Positions 7,822-17,842 are shown, counted from the first letter of the stretch. The stretch: DNA of 64,000 bases from Prevotella veroralis DSM 19559 = JCM 6290 (GCF_000377625.1 NZ_KB898337.1:1-64000), one strand, 5' to 3'. The notes: generated by a model from the letters alone, not told the origin. Made by a program: numbers and translations.

Positions 7822-8211
7822 TTATACACGACGACGCTTTGGAGGACGGCAACCGTTGTGTGGTAATGGAGTAACGTCAACGATTTCAGTTACCTGAATA
7901 CCTGCTGCGTTCACCGCACGGATAGCGCTCTCACGACCGTTACCTGGACCCTTAACGTATGCCTTAACCTTACGAAGACCGAGATCGAAAGCTACCTTTG
8001 AGCAATCTTCTGCTGCCATCTGAGCAGCGTAAGGAGTATTCTTCTTTGATCCACGGAATCCCATCTTACCAGCCGAAGACCAAGAGATAACCTGCCCCTC
8101 GTTGTTAGCCAAAGATACAATGATGTTATTAAATGAGCTGTGCACGTGGAGCTGTCCCAACGCATCAACTCTTACATTTCTTTTCTTAGATGTTGCTGAT
8201 TTCTTTGCCAT
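7822..8211 (-). CDS. rpsK: 30S ribosomal protein S11
   Basis: S11 lies on the platform of the small subunit near the mRNA exit. The 129-aa protein has the family core ([18 protein letters not shown], then [20 protein letters not shown]) and the basic C-terminal end [15 protein letters not shown]. It lies 20 nt after rpsM and 37 nt before rpsD in the alpha operon. Confidence 0.97.
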   Translation of the reverse strand: MAKKSATSKKRNVRVDALGQLHVHSSFNNIIVSLANNEGQVISWSSAGKMGFRGSKKNTPYAAQMAAEDCSKVAFDLGLRKVKAYVKGPGNGRESAIRAVNAAGIQVTEIVDVTPLPHNGCRPPKRRRV

Positions 8212-8231
8212 AATTAATTTCCTCCTTAGAA

Positions 8232-8612
8232 TTACTTAGTAGCCTTCTTCTTATTAGCAACAGTCTTCTTCTTTCCCTTACGGGTACGAGCATTGTTCTT
8301 AGTACTCTGACCGCGAACAGGAAGACCATTACGATGTCTAACACCACGATAGCAACCTATATCCATGAGGCGCTTGATGTTCATCTGGATCTCAGAACGG
8401 AGATCACCTTCAACTTTGAATTCAGCACCGATAATTTCACGGATCTTGGCTGCCTGATCATCAGACCACTCGCTGACCTTCAGGTCACGGCTAATACCAG
8501 CCTTATCCAATATCTTTGCTGAACTACTTCGACCAATACCATAGATATAGGTCAATGCGATTTCGCCACGCTTATTCTGGGGCAAATCTACTCCAACAAT
8601 TCTTATTGCCAT
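8232..8612 (-). CDS. rpsM: 30S ribosomal protein S13
   Basis: S13 is in the head of the small subunit and bridges to the large subunit and the P-site tRNA. The start is set at [17 protein letters not shown] (126 aa), which matches the family; the frame stays open 20 codons further upstream but that part reads as spacer and overlaps the -7-like element at 8660-8667. The C-terminal [19 protein letters not shown] is the conserved basic tail. Confidence 0.96.
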   Translation of the reverse strand: MAIRIVGVDLPQNKRGEIALTYIYGIGRSSSAKILDKAGISRDLKVSEWSDDQAAKIREIIGAEFKVEGDLRSEIQMNIKRLMDIGCYRGVRHRNGLPVRGQSTKNNARTRKGKKKTVANKKKATK

Positions 8613-8659
8613 TGTTTGATAATTAAATAAATAAATGTCATTTAGCGCTAAAAAGCATG

Positions 8660-8667
8660 CAAAGGTA
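8660..8667 (-). promoter_or_regulatory. possible internal promoter before rpsM
   Basis: On the minus strand TACCTTTG matches the -7 consensus TAnnTTTG, 48 nt before the rpsM start. No good TTTG is seen 19-20 nt further upstream, so the assignment is weak. Confidence 0.35.
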
Positions 8668-8710
8668 AGCATAAATTACGAGAAGACTTACCTCTTTACG
8701 CTTTTTTAAC

Positions 8711-8827
8711 TTAACCCTGACGCATTTTGAACTTAGGGTTTTTCTTGTTGATAACGAACAGACGACCCTTACGACGTACGATCTTACAGTCGGCTGTACG
8801 CTTCTTTAATGATGCTCTTGTCTTCAT
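8711..8827 (-). CDS. rpmJ: 50S ribosomal protein L36 (zinc-free type, 38 aa)
   Basis: The translated frame is 38 aa, starts [20 protein letters not shown] and ends NPKFKMRQG, which is L36. L36 binds 23S rRNA in the late-assembling large subunit. Zinc-type L36 has a CCCH ligand set; here only one Cys (residue 14) remains and the others are replaced, so this is the zinc-independent form. It lies between infA and rpsM, its normal place, 13 nt behind infA. Confidence 0.95.
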   Translation of the reverse strand: MKTRASLKKRTADCKIVRRKGRLFVINKKNPKFKMRQG

Positions 8828-8840
8828 ATCTCTATGTTGT

Positions 8841-9059
8841 TTATTTATATCTGAAAACGATTCGACCTTTAGTCAGATCGTATGGACTCATCTCAACCTT
8901 GACCTTATCACCAGGAAGAATCTTGATGTAGTGCATTCTCATCTTACCGGAAATATGAGCGGTGATATCAACACCATTCTCTAATTCCACTCGAAACATC
9001 GCATTCGAAAGTGCTTCGAGAATTGTCCCGTCCTGCTCTATTGCAGTTTGCTTTGCCAT
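8841..9059 (-). CDS. infA: translation initiation factor IF-1
   Basis: IF-1 occupies the A site of the 30S subunit during initiation. The 72-aa protein is a single S1/OB-fold domain with the typical stretches [33 protein letters not shown] and [16 protein letters not shown]. It lies 7 nt after map and 13 nt before rpmJ, the usual spc-alpha junction. Confidence 0.97.
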   Translation of the reverse strand: MAKQTAIEQDGTILEALSNAMFRVELENGVDITAHISGKMRMHYIKILPGDKVKVEMSPYDLTKGRIVFRYK

Positions 9060-9066
9060 ATACTAA

Positions 9067-9867
9067 TTAAAAATTTTGTCCTTCTAAATGTTCAACTTCC
9101 TCAAAAGAAGATAAAATATCAGCCTTACCAGCTCTAATCGCAATTGTGTGCTCAAAATGAGCTGCTGGGCGACGGTCACGTGTAACAATACTCCAACGAT
9201 CAGGTAATAATCCGATTTCTCGTTTACCCATAGTAACCATCGGCTCTATAGCAATACACATTCCTGCCTTGAGTAACACTCCACTTCCCCGCTTACCATA
9301 ATTAGGAACTGATGGTTCCTCATGCATCTCACGTCCAATACCATGTCCCGTTAATTCACGAACAATACCATAACCTTGTACCTGGCAATAATCCTGAATA
9401 ACTTGACCAATATCACCTACGTGATGTCCTGCTTGTGCTACCTCAATACCCTTATAAAGGGATTCCTTCGTTGTCCGAAGCAATTTTTTGACTTCTTCAC
9501 TAACTTCTCCAACACAAAAAGTATAACAACTATCTCCGTTGAAACCATTTAGTAAAGTCCCACAATCAATAGAAATGATGTCTCCATCCTTCAAAACAAC
9601 ATCCTCACTTGGTACACCATGTACAACAACATCATTGACTGATGCACAGATACTACATGGAAAAGGAGGTCCATAATAACTTGGAAAACCTTTGAATGTA
9701 GGTATAGCACCATTATCACGGATAAACTCTTCAGCTATTTTATCTAACTGCAGAGTTGTAACACCAGGCTTAACATGACGACCAACTTCTACTAGTGTTT
9801 TACCAACCAGCAAGTTAGCCTCACGCATGAGTTCAATTTCATCTTCAGTCTTTAGAAATATACTCAT
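9067..9867 (-). CDS. map: methionine aminopeptidase, type I
   Basis: Removes the N-terminal Met from new proteins. The M24 pita-bread fold is complete: the two Asp metal ligands lie in IDCGTLLNGFNGDSCY, the His in TGHGIGREMHE, and the two Glu in AIEPM and FEHTIA. The 266-aa length is normal. It lies 16 nt behind secY and 7 nt before infA, so it is part of the spc operon, as in other Bacteroidales. Confidence 0.95.
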   Translation of the reverse strand: MSIFLKTEDEIELMREANLLVGKTLVEVGRHVKPGVTTLQLDKIAEEFIRDNGAIPTFKGFPSYYGPPFPCSICASVNDVVVHGVPSEDVVLKDGDIISIDCGTLLNGFNGDSCYTFCVGEVSEEVKKLLRTTKESLYKGIEVAQAGHHVGDIGQVIQDYCQVQGYGIVRELTGHGIGREMHEEPSVPNYGKRGSGVLLKAGMCIAIEPMVTMGKREIGLLPDRWSIVTRDRRPAAHFEHTIAIRAGKADILSSFEEVEHLEGQNF

Positions 9868-9883
9868 TTCTTAAGATAAAGAT

Positions 9884-11224
9884 TTAATAGGCTGCAACAC
9901 CACCATTGCCACGTGTATGTCCAGAATTGAGAAGTCCATCATAGTGACGCATCATTAAGTGTGACTCAATCTGCTGGAGCGTATCAATAACAACACCAAC
10001 AAGAATCAACAATGAAGTACCACCAAAGAACTGTCCAAATGCATCCTGAACATTCAAGAAACCCACCAAAGCTGGCATAACTGCAATGAAAGCAATAAAT
10101 AAAGATCCTGGTCCTGTAATACGTGACATAACAGAATCTATATAATCAGCGGTATCTTTACCAGGCTTTACACCTGGAATAAATCCGTTGTTACGCTTCA
10201 TATCCTCAGCCATCTGAGTTGGATTCAAAGTAATGGCAGTATAGAAGTAGGTGAACAAAATAATAAGAACCACATAAACCAAGTTATATGCTAAGCTCTT
10301 CGTATTCATCAGAGACTGAAGCACAGAACTTGTGTTATCTGTAGAATACTGTACAATTGCCAAAGGAATGAACATTAACGCCTGCGCAAAAATAATTGGC
10401 ATTACGTTAGCAGCGAACAGCTTCAATGGAATATACTGACGAGCCCCACCATATTGTTTATTTCCGACAACACGCTTAGCATACTGCACGGGAACCTTAC
10501 GTGTACCTTGCACAAGAAGAATAGATGCACAAACAACAGCATAAAGGATGATGAGTTCAACAATGAACATAACAAGACCACCACTCGTAATCGCTGTAAA
10601 ACGACTACTTACTTCTTGGATGAAAGCTTGTGGCAGACGTGCAATGATACCAATCATAATGATTAGAGAGATACCATTTCCGACACCCTTATCCGTAATA
10701 CGCTCACCTAGCCATAAAATGAACATTGATCCTGCAGCTAAAATAATAGTTGCAGGAATCATAAATGTAGCCCAATCAACACCTGTAGCAAGTGCTCCAG
10801 AGGCCTGCATCTTTAAGTTCATCAGGTAAGACGGTGCCTGAAACAATAGAATAACTACCGTCAGGACACGCGTATACCAATTAATCTTCTTATGACCACT
10901 CTCGCCTTCACGCTGCATCTTTTGGAAATAAGGAACAGCAACAGCAAGGAGCTGCATAACAATAGAAGCTGAGATATATGGCATTATTCCTAATGCGAAG
11001 ATTGACGCATGGGAGAATGCACCACCGGAGAACATATCCAAAAGCGACATAAGACCGCCAGCTGTCTGCGACTGCAATTTCTCTAATAAGGCTGGATTGA
11101 TACCTGGGAGTACTACAAACGAGCCGAATCGATAAATAGCTGTAAACAGAATCGTTATTAGAAGTCTCTGACGTAGGTCTTCAACTTTCCAACAGTTCTT
11201 CAGTGTCTCAATAAACTTTTTCAT
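9884..11224 (-). CDS. secY: preprotein translocase channel subunit SecY
   Basis: SecY forms the protein-conducting channel in the inner membrane with SecE (encoded at 41336-41527) and SecG. The 446-aa sequence shows about ten hydrophobic helices, the plug-side stretch FSGGAFSHASIFALGIMPYI and the cytosolic loop RKVPVQYAKRVVG that contacts the ribosome or SecA. It begins 4 nt after rplO, so the two are translated closely together. Confidence 0.97.
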   Translation of the reverse strand: MKKFIETLKNCWKVEDLRQRLLITILFTAIYRFGSFVVLPGINPALLEKLQSQTAGGLMSLLDMFSGGAFSHASIFALGIMPYISASIVMQLLAVAVPYFQKMQREGESGHKKINWYTRVLTVVILLFQAPSYLMNLKMQASGALATGVDWATFMIPATIILAAGSMFILWLGERITDKGVGNGISLIIMIGIIARLPQAFIQEVSSRFTAITSGGLVMFIVELIILYAVVCASILLVQGTRKVPVQYAKRVVGNKQYGGARQYIPLKLFAANVMPIIFAQALMFIPLAIVQYSTDNTSSVLQSLMNTKSLAYNLVYVVLIILFTYFYTAITLNPTQMAEDMKRNNGFIPGVKPGKDTADYIDSVMSRITGPGSLFIAFIAVMPALVGFLNVQDAFGQFFGGTSLLILVGVVIDTLQQIESHLMMRHYDGLLNSGHTRGNGGVAAY

Positions 11225-11228
11225 TAAC

Positions 11229-11675
11229 TTAGATTATAGTTGTGTTACCACCCACTGCCTTAATAGCTTCTTCAGCAGTCTTAGAGAAAGCATTTGCTGA
11301 AACTTCCAACTTAGCCTTCAACTCACCATTACCAAGAACCTTAACAAGTTCCTTTCCATTGGTGAGACCAGCAGCTTTAAGCTCCTCTACACCAATCTTA
11401 GTAAGGTTGTTCTGCTCTGCAAGAGCCTGAAGAGTTGAAAGATTTACAGCGAAATATTCCTTGTGGTTGATATTCTTGAAACCAGCCTTCGGTACACGAC
11501 GCTGGAGAGGCATCTGACCACCCTCAAAGCCAATCTTCTTTTTATAACCAGAACGTGACTTCGCACCCTTGTGACCACGAGTAGAAGTACCACCGAGTCC
11601 AGAACCTGGACCACGACCAATACGACGACGTGAATGTGTAGAGCCAACAGCTGGTTTCAAATTATTTAATTTCAT
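11229..11675 (-). CDS. rplO: 50S ribosomal protein L15
   Basis: L15 is a late-assembling large subunit protein with a long basic N-terminal extension. The start MKLNNLKPAVGSTHSRRRIG and the Gly-rich RGPGSGLGGTSTRGHKGAKS are diagnostic. The 148-aa length is normal. The gene is followed 4 nt later by secY. Confidence 0.97.
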   Translation of the reverse strand: MKLNNLKPAVGSTHSRRRIGRGPGSGLGGTSTRGHKGAKSRSGYKKKIGFEGGQMPLQRRVPKAGFKNINHKEYFAVNLSTLQALAEQNNLTKIGVEELKAAGLTNGKELVKVLGNGELKAKLEVSANAFSKTAEEAIKAVGGNTTII

Positions 11676-11701
11676 AATTACTGTTTTCTTTAAAAGATTA
11701 C

Positions 11702-11878
11702 TTAATCAATTACTGATACCAGATGATGAACCTTACGAATCATACCACGGCAGCTTGGAGTGTCCTCAACCTCAATAACCTGAGAAATCTTACGAAGCCC
11801 CAAAGCACGTAAAGTCTCTTTCTGGTCTTTAGGAGCACCAATCTGGCTCTTAATCTGCTTAATCTTAATTGTTGCCAT
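11702..11878 (-). CDS. rpmD: 50S ribosomal protein L30 (58 aa)
   Basis: The frame reads MATIKIKQIKSQIGAPKDQK and continues through TLRALGLRKISQVIEVED to HHLVSVID, which is the bacterial L30 pattern of one short alpha/beta domain. It fills the space between rpsE (18 nt upstream) and rplO (26 nt downstream), its standard position. Confidence 0.95.
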   Translation of the reverse strand: MATIKIKQIKSQIGAPKDQKETLRALGLRKISQVIEVEDTPSCRGMIRKVHHLVSVID

Positions 11879-11896
11879 AATTAAATACCTCCTAAA

Positions 11897-12409
11897 TTAA
11901 CCGTTAAACACTTTATCCATACTGATACCACGCTCACCAGCAACTGTATATGCGTCACGCATATCAGCGAGGGCAGCAATAGTAGCTTTCACAAGGTTAT
12001 GTGGGTTAGAAGAACCCTTTGACTTTGCAATCACGTCAGTAACACCTGCGCTCTCAAGAACAGCACGCATAGCACCACCGGCCTTCAAACCAGTACCGGC
12101 TGCAGCTGGCTTAAGGAGAACATGAGCACCGCTAAAGCGAGCCTCTGCCTCATGAGGAACAGTACCTTTCAAAACAGGAACCTTAACAAGATTCTTCTTT
12201 GCTGAGTCTGTACCCTTCTGGATAGCAGCAGTAACCTCACCAGCCTTACCAAGACCCCAGCCAATAACGCCCTTACCGTCACCTACAACGACGATAGCTG
12301 CGAATGTGAAAGTACGACCACCCTTTGTAACTTTTGTTACACGGTTGATAGCAACCAAGCGATCTTTCAGTTCTACGTCACTATTTACTTTTACTCTATT
12401 CATTGCCAT
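11897..12409 (-). CDS. rpsE: 30S ribosomal protein S5
   Basis: S5 helps control decoding accuracy and mRNA entry. The dsRNA-binding-like N-terminal domain carries [20 protein letters not shown], followed by [17 protein letters not shown] and a C-terminal domain with [16 protein letters not shown]. The ATG at 12409 is followed two codons later by a second ATG; either could be used. It is 6 nt behind rplR. Confidence 0.97.
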   Translation of the reverse strand: MAMNRVKVNSDVELKDRLVAINRVTKVTKGGRTFTFAAIVVVGDGKGVIGWGLGKAGEVTAAIQKGTDSAKKNLVKVPVLKGTVPHEAEARFSGAHVLLKPAAAGTGLKAGGAMRAVLESAGVTDVIAKSKGSSNPHNLVKATIAALADMRDAYTVAGERGISMDKVFNG

Positions 12410-12415
12410 AATCGT

Positions 12416-12760
12416 TTAGAATTTAAGTCCTCCCTCACGTGCAGCATCAGCCAAAGCCTGTACACGTCCGTGATAGAGATAACCGTTACGGTCAAAAACA
12501 ACCTGCTCTACGCCAGCAGCCTTAGCATGCTCAGCAACGAGTGCACCTACCTTCTTAGCCTGATCAATCTTAGCCATCTTCTCAAGACCAAGTGAAGAAG
12601 CAGAAGTGAGGGTTGTTCCTGTCAGATCGTTAATAACCTGTGCATAAATCTGCTTATTACTGCGGAAAACGCTTAAACGTGGGCGATCTGCAGTACCATT
12701 CACACTCTTACGAATGCGGAACTTTATCTTAATTCTTCTTTGTTCTTTCTTTGTTGTCAT
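12416..12760 (-). CDS. rplR: 50S ribosomal protein L18
   Basis: L18 brings 5S rRNA into the central protuberance together with L5. The 114-aa protein has the basic start [19 protein letters not shown], the core [20 protein letters not shown] and the end [19 protein letters not shown]. It lies 21 nt behind rplF and 6 nt before rpsE. Confidence 0.97.
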   Translation of the reverse strand: MTTKKEQRRIKIKFRIRKSVNGTADRPRLSVFRSNKQIYAQVINDLTGTTLTSASSLGLEKMAKIDQAKKVGALVAEHAKAAGVEQVVFDRNGYLYHGRVQALADAAREGGLKF

Positions 12761-12781
12761 AATCGTAATGATGTATAAAAG

Positions 12782-13348
12782 TTACTTAGCTGCAGCTGTC
12801 TTACCAGACTTTCTGCGAATAACCTCACCCTGGAACAGGACACCCTTACCCTTGTAAGGCTCAGGCTTACGGAAAGAACGAATCTTTGCACAGATGAGAC
12901 CAAGCAGTTGCTTGTCAGCTGATTCAAGAGTGATGATTGGATTTTGGTTACGCTCACTCTTTGTCTCAACCTTAACTTCAGAAGGAAGCTGAATAAAGAT
13001 TGGGTGAGTATAACCAAGAGAGAACTCTACCAAGTTGCCCTGGTTAGAAACACGATAACCTACACCAACGAGCTCCAATGTCTTCTTGTAACCTTCGCTT
13101 ACACCAACAACCATATTGTTGACAAGTGAACGATAAAGACCATGGAAAGCTTGCTTCTGCTTGTAGTTTACTGGGCTATTCTCATCAATTTCGAATGTTA
13201 CCTGACCATCCTCAATGATAGTCTTAATAGAAGAATCAACCTTCTGAGAGAGTTCACCTTTAGGACCCTTTACCGTAACAACACCACCATTGAGAGATAC
13301 TGTAACACCAGCAGGAACACTAATTGGCAATTTTCCTATTCTTGACAT
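12782..13348 (-). CDS. rplF: 50S ribosomal protein L6
   Basis: L6 lies near the factor-binding site of the large subunit. The start is set at MSRIGKLPISVPAGV (188 aa); ten further upstream codons read through the spacer and are not family-like. The C-terminal domain contains the conserved KIRSFRKPEPYKGKGVLF. It follows rpsH by 14 nt. Confidence 0.97.
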   Translation of the reverse strand: MSRIGKLPISVPAGVTVSLNGGVVTVKGPKGELSQKVDSSIKTIIEDGQVTFEIDENSPVNYKQKQAFHGLYRSLVNNMVVGVSEGYKKTLELVGVGYRVSNQGNLVEFSLGYTHPIFIQLPSEVKVETKSERNQNPIITLESADKQLLGLICAKIRSFRKPEPYKGKGVLFQGEVIRRKSGKTAAAK

Positions 13349-13362
13349 ATTCAATCCTCCAA

Positions 13363-13758
13363 TTAATAAACATAGCAAAGAACCTCACCACCGATCTTCT
13401 CAGCAGCAGCCTCTTTGTCTGTCATTACACCTTTAGACGTGGAAAGAATCGCAATTCCAAGTCCGTTAATTACTCTCGGCATGTCTTTGTAACCAGTATA
13501 CTGGCGTAGACCTGGGGTAGAAACACGCTTCAATTTCTTGATAGCACTCTGCTTTGTTACAGGGTCGTACTTCAATGCGACCTTGATTGAACCTTGGGGA
13601 CCATCCTCGATGAACTTGTAGTTCAAGATGTAACCCTTCTCGAAGAGAATCTTTGTAATAGACTTCTTCAAGTTAGACGCAGGAACCTCAACAACACGGT
13701 GATGAGCCATGATTGCATTTCTGAGTCTTGTCAGATAATCTGCTATTGGATCTGTCAT
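13363..13758 (-). CDS. rpsH: 30S ribosomal protein S8
   Basis: S8 binds 16S rRNA in the central domain. MTDPIADYLTRLRNAIMAHH at the start and GLGIAILSTSKGVMTDKEA at the end are the family marks; the length is 131 aa. In E. coli S8 represses the spc operon; no equivalent mRNA site was recognised. A spacer of 125 nt separates it from rpsN upstream and contains a TATCTTTG element. Confidence 0.97.
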   Translation of the reverse strand: MTDPIADYLTRLRNAIMAHHRVVEVPASNLKKSITKILFEKGYILNYKFIEDGPQGSIKVALKYDPVTKQSAIKKLKRVSTPGLRQYTGYKDMPRVINGLGIAILSTSKGVMTDKEAAAEKIGGEVLCYVY

Positions 13759-13832
13759 AAAATATAAATGTTTAATTAATCGGGACTACCCCGACAATAT
13801 TAAAAAATCGCTTGAAAGCGGATAATGAGCTG

Positions 13833-13840
13833 CAAAGATA
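13833..13840 (-). promoter_or_regulatory. possible internal promoter between rpsN and rpsH
   Basis: Minus-strand TATCTTTG fits the -7 consensus TAnnTTTG and sits 75 nt before rpsH in an otherwise tight operon whose spacer is unusually long (125 nt). A -33 TTTG at 19-20 nt is not obvious. Confidence 0.35.
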
Positions 13841-13883
13841 CAAAATCTTTTTCACAATTCACTATCCGCATCGATATATTTGT

Positions 13884-14186
13884 TTACCAGCTTGCCTTCT
13901 TTACTCCTGGAATGAGTCCCTGAGATGCCATCTCGCGGAACTGAATACGAGAGAGGCCGAACTGACGAATGTACCCCTTTGGACGTCCTGTAATCTTACA
14001 ACGATTGTGCAGACGAATAGGATTAGCATTCTTTGGAATAGACTGCAACTTACGAGCAGCCTCATAAGCCTCTTCAGGATCATTTGAAGTAGCGATAATC
14101 TTTTTCAGAGCTGCGCGTTTCTCAGCATAACGAGCTACAAGCTTTGCACGCTTTACCTCGCGAGCTTTCATTGATTCTTTTGCCAT
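13884..14186 (-). CDS. rpsN: 30S ribosomal protein S14 (zinc-free type)
   Basis: S14 is in the head of the small subunit. The 100-aa protein is the long form: it has a single Cys (in [18 protein letters not shown]) instead of the four zinc ligands of the short form. [17 protein letters not shown] is the usual Bacteroidales start. It is 5 nt behind rplE. Confidence 0.97.
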   Translation of the reverse strand: MAKESMKAREVKRAKLVARYAEKRAALKKIIATSNDPEEAYEAARKLQSIPKNANPIRLHNRCKITGRPKGYIRQFGLSRIQFREMASQGLIPGVKKASW

Positions 14187-14191
14187 ATCAA

Positions 14192-14746
14192 TTAATCGTT
14201 TTTAGCATTCTTGAATGGAAGTCCGAAGCCCTTCAGCAAAGCATATCCTTCTTCATCAGTCTTAGCAGATGTTACGAAGGTGATGTTCATACCCTGGATA
14301 CGGTCAACCTGATCGATATTAATCTCTGGGAAAATAATCTGCTCGGTGATACCGAGAGTATAATTTCCACGACCATCGAACTTGCTCTCGATACCCTTGA
14401 AGTCACGGATACGTGGCAAAGATACGCGAACGAGTTTCTCGAGGAACTCATACATACGCTCACGACGCAGAGTTACCATTACGCCGATAGGCATCTTCTT
14501 ACGCAATTTGAAGTTTGCAATATCCTTCTTAGAATAAGTTGCAACAGCCTTCTGACCTGTAATAGAAGAAATCTCGTTAACAGCAACCTCAATAAGCTTC
14601 TTATCCTGAGTTGCATCACCAAGACCTTGATTGATAACAATCTTCTTCAAAACAGGCACCTGCATAGCTGAAGAATAGTTGAACTGCTTCTGCAAAGCAG
14701 GAACAATCTGCTCCTTATACTGTTTCTTTAACTGAGCTGTATTCAT
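14192..14746 (-). CDS. rplE: 50S ribosomal protein L5
   Basis: L5 binds 5S rRNA and touches the P-site tRNA. The 184-aa protein shows the family stretches [39 protein letters not shown] and [18 protein letters not shown]. Its ATG shares one base with the rplX stop, so translation is coupled. Confidence 0.97.
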   Translation of the reverse strand: MNTAQLKKQYKEQIVPALQKQFNYSSAMQVPVLKKIVINQGLGDATQDKKLIEVAVNEISSITGQKAVATYSKKDIANFKLRKKMPIGVMVTLRRERMYEFLEKLVRVSLPRIRDFKGIESKFDGRGNYTLGITEQIIFPEINIDQVDRIQGMNITFVTSAKTDEEGYALLKGFGLPFKNAKND

Positions 14747-15063
14747 TACTTAATTTCCTCCCCTGACTTTTTAGCGATACGCTTAACAGTCTTGCCTTCA
14801 CGCTCAATCTTGATACGTGTAGCCTTACCGCTCTTCGGATCGATGAGACTTAAATTTGAGATATGAATTGCAGCCTCCTGCTTAATGATACCACCCTGTG
14901 GGTTAGCAGCAGAAGGTTTTGTGCTTTTAGAAACCATATTCAAGCCCTCTACAATAGCACGCTCCTTATCTGCGATGACCTTAAGCACCTTTCCAGTCTT
15001 GCCCTTATCTGCACCAGCAAGAACAATGACCTGATCGTCTTTCTTTATATGGAATTTTGCCAT
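14746..15063 (-). CDS. rplX: 50S ribosomal protein L24
   Basis: L24 is one of the two proteins that begin large-subunit assembly. A KOW motif is clear at the start ([20 protein letters not shown]), followed by [20 protein letters not shown]. The length is 105 aa. The stop overlaps the rplE start by one base, and it follows rplN by 20 nt. Confidence 0.97.
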   Translation of the reverse strand: MAKFHIKKDDQVIVLAGADKGKTGKVLKVIADKERAIVEGLNMVSKSTKPSAANPQGGIIKQEAAIHISNLSLIDPKSGKATRIKIEREGKTVKRIAKKSGEEIK

Positions 15064-15083
15064 TTTATTATTCTATTTAATAA

Positions 15084-15449
15084 TTAAAGAACCTCAGGTG
15101 CCAAAGAAACGACTTTCATGTTCACTGCACGCAGCTCACGAGCAACAGGACCGAAGATACGGCTACCACGAATTTCGCCTGCGTTGTTCAGCAATACACA
15201 TGCATTATCATCGAAGCGGATGTATGAACCATCAGCACGACGAATCTCCTTCTTTGTGCGAACGATCAAAGCCTTTGATACTGCACCCTTTTTCAATTCA
15301 CTTGATGGGATGACGTTTTGTACAGCAACTACGATAACGTCACCAACACTTGCGTAACGACGACCAGTACCACCAAGTACACGAATGCACTTAGCTTCAC
15401 GAGCACCGCTGTTATCACATACTGTAAGTTTTGATTCTGTCTGTATCAT
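15084..15449 (-). CDS. rplN: 50S ribosomal protein L14
   Basis: L14 forms intersubunit bridges. The 121-aa protein starts [20 protein letters not shown] and ends [20 protein letters not shown], both conserved in the family. It follows rpsQ by 2 nt. Confidence 0.97.
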   Translation of the reverse strand: MIQTESKLTVCDNSGAREAKCIRVLGGTGRRYASVGDVIVVAVQNVIPSSELKKGAVSKALIVRTKKEIRRADGSYIRFDDNACVLLNNAGEIRGSRIFGPVARELRAVNMKVVSLAPEVL

Positions 15450-15451
15450 AA

Positions 15452-15709
15452 TTACTTAGCTTTTTCTACAATTTGAACTAATCTCCATCTCTTTGTCTTA
15501 GAAAGAGGACGAGTCTCCATAATGAGTACTGTATCACCTACATTTGCCTCATTCTTCTCGTCATGAGCATGGTATTTCTTTGTCTTCTGGACAAACTTAC
15601 CATAAATAGGGTGCTTCTCTTTGAACTTAGCTGCAATAACGATGGTTTTATCCATTTTGTTGCTGATAACGACACCCTGTCTTACTTTTCTTAAATTTCT
15701 TGTTTCCAT
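15452..15709 (-). CDS. rpsQ: 30S ribosomal protein S17
   Basis: S17 binds 16S rRNA in the body of the small subunit. I place the start at [18 protein letters not shown] (85 aa), which matches Bacteroidales S17; an alternative ATG three codons upstream at 15718 (MVQ-) is also in frame and would leave a 2-nt gap to rpmC. The core [19 protein letters not shown] and end [17 protein letters not shown] are conserved. Confidence 0.93.
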   Translation of the reverse strand: METRNLRKVRQGVVISNKMDKTIVIAAKFKEKHPIYGKFVQKTKKYHAHDEKNEANVGDTVLIMETRPLSKTKRWRLVQIVEKAK

Positions 15710-15720
15710 CTGGACCATTG

Positions 15721-15915
15721 TTATTTATTAAGTTCTCTCTGAGAAAGTTCTGTTTTCATACGTGCAATATCACGACGAGCGGTCTTAATCTGAGATGGAT
15801 TCTCAAGTGGAGTAATCTGATGATTCAGCTTCATCTTAGCAAGAGCTGTCTCAGCATTTTCAATCTTCTCAACCAAATCCTTGGTCTCGAGTTCTTTTAC
15901 TTCTTTAATCTTCAT
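15721..15915 (-). CDS. rpmC: 50S ribosomal protein L29
   Basis: L29 lies at the tunnel exit next to L23, where nascent-chain factors dock. The 64-aa helical hairpin has the conserved end [20 protein letters not shown]. It follows rplP by 5 nt. Confidence 0.96.
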   Translation of the reverse strand: MKIKEVKELETKDLVEKIENAETALAKMKLNHQITPLENPSQIKTARRDIARMKTELSQRELNK

Positions 15916-15920
15916 CTTTC

Positions 15921-16349
15921 TTAAGCGTTTTTATCGAAATCACGTCTAACAATAAACTTTGTCTTTACAGGCAGCTTCTGTGCAGCGAGACGAAGAGCCT
16001 CCTTTGCAATATCAAAGCTTACGCCCTCTACTTCAAAGAGAACACGACCTGGAGTAACTGGTGCAACCCATCCTGCTGGATCACCCTTACCTTTACCCAT
16101 ACGAACATCGGCAGGCTTACGAGTGATTGGCTTATCAGGGAAGATGCGAATCCAGACTTGGCCCTGACGGTTCATATAGCGGTTTACTGCTATACGAGCG
16201 GCCTCAATCTGACGGCTGTCGATCCACTTAGCCTCAAGTGTCTTGATGCCGAATGAGCCGAAAGCCAGCTGTGTACCTCTGTGGGCGTTGCCTTTATTGC
16301 CACGTCCGTCTTGAGGTCTTCTATATTTTACTCTTTTTGGCTGTAACAT
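15921..16349 (-). CDS. rplP: 50S ribosomal protein L16
   Basis: L16 helps set up the A-site tRNA position on the large subunit. The 142-aa protein starts [20 protein letters not shown] and contains [20 protein letters not shown] and a [17 protein letters not shown] stretch, all family marks. It follows rpsC by 14 nt. Confidence 0.97.
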   Translation of the reverse strand: MLQPKRVKYRRPQDGRGNKGNAHRGTQLAFGSFGIKTLEAKWIDSRQIEAARIAVNRYMNRQGQVWIRIFPDKPITRKPADVRMGKGKGDPAGWVAPVTPGRVLFEVEGVSFDIAKEALRLAAQKLPVKTKFIVRRDFDKNA

Positions 16350-16363
16350 GATAGCTTCTTCTT

Positions 16364-17092
16364 TTAACGGTTATTGTTTCTTCTACGATTACCTCTTCCA
16401 GAACGGCCACCATTGTTAGAACGGCCATTGCTCTTCTCTTGAGTAAAGTTAGGTGTAAGATCAACCTTGTTGTAAACTTCACCACGGCAAATCCATACCT
16501 TGATACCCAACAGACCCACCTTAGTAAGGGCTTCTGTCTGACAATAATCGATGTCTGCACGGAATGTATGCAGAGGAGTACGACCCTCTTTGAACATTTC
16601 CTTACGAGCCATTTCGGCACCATTCAGACGACCTGTAATTTGAACTTTGATACCCTCAGCACCAGCACGCATAGTGTTAGCAACTGCCATCTTGATAGCA
16701 CGACGATAAGCAATCTTACCCTCTACCTGGCGAGCAATATTGTTACCAACGATGTTTGCATCAAGTTCAGGTTTCTTAACCTCGAAGATATTAATCTGAA
16801 TCTCCTTCTTGAAAAGGTTCTTCAACTCTTCTTTAAGCTTATCAACATCCTGACCACCTTTACCGATAACGATACCCGGACGAGCGGTGCAAATAGTAAT
16901 GGTGACGAGCTTCAATGTGCGCTCAATGACAATACGGGAAACGCTTGCTTTTTCCAAACGCTTGTTCAGGTAAGTACGAATCTTGCGATCCTCTACGAGA
17001 TTATCCCCGAAATTCTTGCCACCGAACCAATTTGACTCCCAACCGCGGATGATACCAAGACGGTTGCTAATTGGATTAACTTTCTGTCCCAT
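16364..17092 (-). CDS. rpsC: 30S ribosomal protein S3
   Basis: S3 is at the mRNA entry site and has helicase-assisting KH-type RNA binding. The start [20 protein letters not shown], the KH motif with [20 protein letters not shown] and the C-terminal domain with [20 protein letters not shown] are clear. A Gly/Arg/Asn-rich tail (residues about 222-242, [17 protein letters not shown]) extends the protein to 242 aa. Confidence 0.97.
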   Translation of the reverse strand: MGQKVNPISNRLGIIRGWESNWFGGKNFGDNLVEDRKIRTYLNKRLEKASVSRIVIERTLKLVTITICTARPGIVIGKGGQDVDKLKEELKNLFKKEIQINIFEVKKPELDANIVGNNIARQVEGKIAYRRAIKMAVANTMRAGAEGIKVQITGRLNGAEMARKEMFKEGRTPLHTFRADIDYCQTEALTKVGLLGIKVWICRGEVYNKVDLTPNFTQEKSNGRSNNGGRSGRGNRRRNNNR

Positions 17093-17100
17093 TCTACTAT

Positions 17101-17514
17101 TTATTTATCATCATTATTAGCGTCATTCTTTGAATCAACGAAAAGAGTGACGTGGTTAGAACGTTTGCGGATTCTGTAGCCACGACCCTGTGGTGCAGGA
17201 CGCATGCGCTTCATTGTAACACCTTCATCTACGAAGATCTTAGAGATAAAAAGTTCACCGTCTTCAGCCTTGCGGTCATTCTTTGTCTCCCAGTTGTTAA
17301 TAGCAGAACGCAGAAGTTTCTCAACATTCTGGGCAGCTGCCTTCTTGGAGAATCTCAGTACGCCAAGGGCACGATTGACTTCCATACCACGAACCATATC
17401 TACAACATAGCGCATCTTACGTGGAGAAGAAGGACAGTCCTTGAGCTTTGCAAAATACTGGCTTCTCAAAGCTTCTTTACGAGCTTCAGCCTTTATATGT
17501 TTTCTTGCTCCCAT
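17101..17514 (-). CDS. rplV: 50S ribosomal protein L22
   Basis: L22 lines the peptide tunnel; its beta hairpin ([19 protein letters not shown]) is present and shows no deletion of the type linked to macrolide resistance. The length is 137 aa with a short charged tail ([11 protein letters not shown]). It lies 8 nt before rpsC. Confidence 0.97.
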   Translation of the reverse strand: MGARKHIKAEARKEALRSQYFAKLKDCPSSPRKMRYVVDMVRGMEVNRALGVLRFSKKAAAQNVEKLLRSAINNWETKNDRKAEDGELFISKIFVDEGVTMKRMRPAPQGRGYRIRKRSNHVTLFVDSKNDANNDDK

Positions 17515-17550
17515 TATATTTTTCTATTTTCTAAATGGATTATGACCTGC

Positions 17551-17820
17551 TTACCTCTTATTATTACCAGAGTGACCTCCGAAACGGCGTGTAGGGCTGA
17601 ACTCACCGAGCTTATGACCTACCATGTTCTCAGTAATGTAAACAGGGATAAATTTATTTCCGTTATGAACTGCAACAGTGTGACCCACAAAATCAGGGGA
17701 AATCATTGATGCTCTAGCCCATGTCTTTACTACATTCTGCTTACCACTCTCATTCATAGCAAGAATCTTCTTCTCGAGTGATACGTTGATGTATGGACCT
17801 TTTTTTAATGAACGACTCAT
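17551..17820 (-). CDS. rpsS: 30S ribosomal protein S19
   Basis: S19 sits in the head of the small subunit and contacts S13. The 89-aa protein starts [19 protein letters not shown] and ends [20 protein letters not shown], both diagnostic. It follows rplB by 22 nt. Confidence 0.97.
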   Translation of the reverse strand: MSRSLKKGPYINVSLEKKILAMNESGKQNVVKTWARASMISPDFVGHTVAVHNGNKFIPVYITENMVGHKLGEFSPTRRFGGHSGNNKR

Positions 17821-17842
17821 AATTTACTCTTAATTACTTTGA

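Noticed and set aside
16439..17709. Long + strand frames opposite rpsC and rplV/rpsS (198 and 185 codons)
   Set aside because: They lie completely opposite certain ribosomal genes and are shadows of their codon bias.
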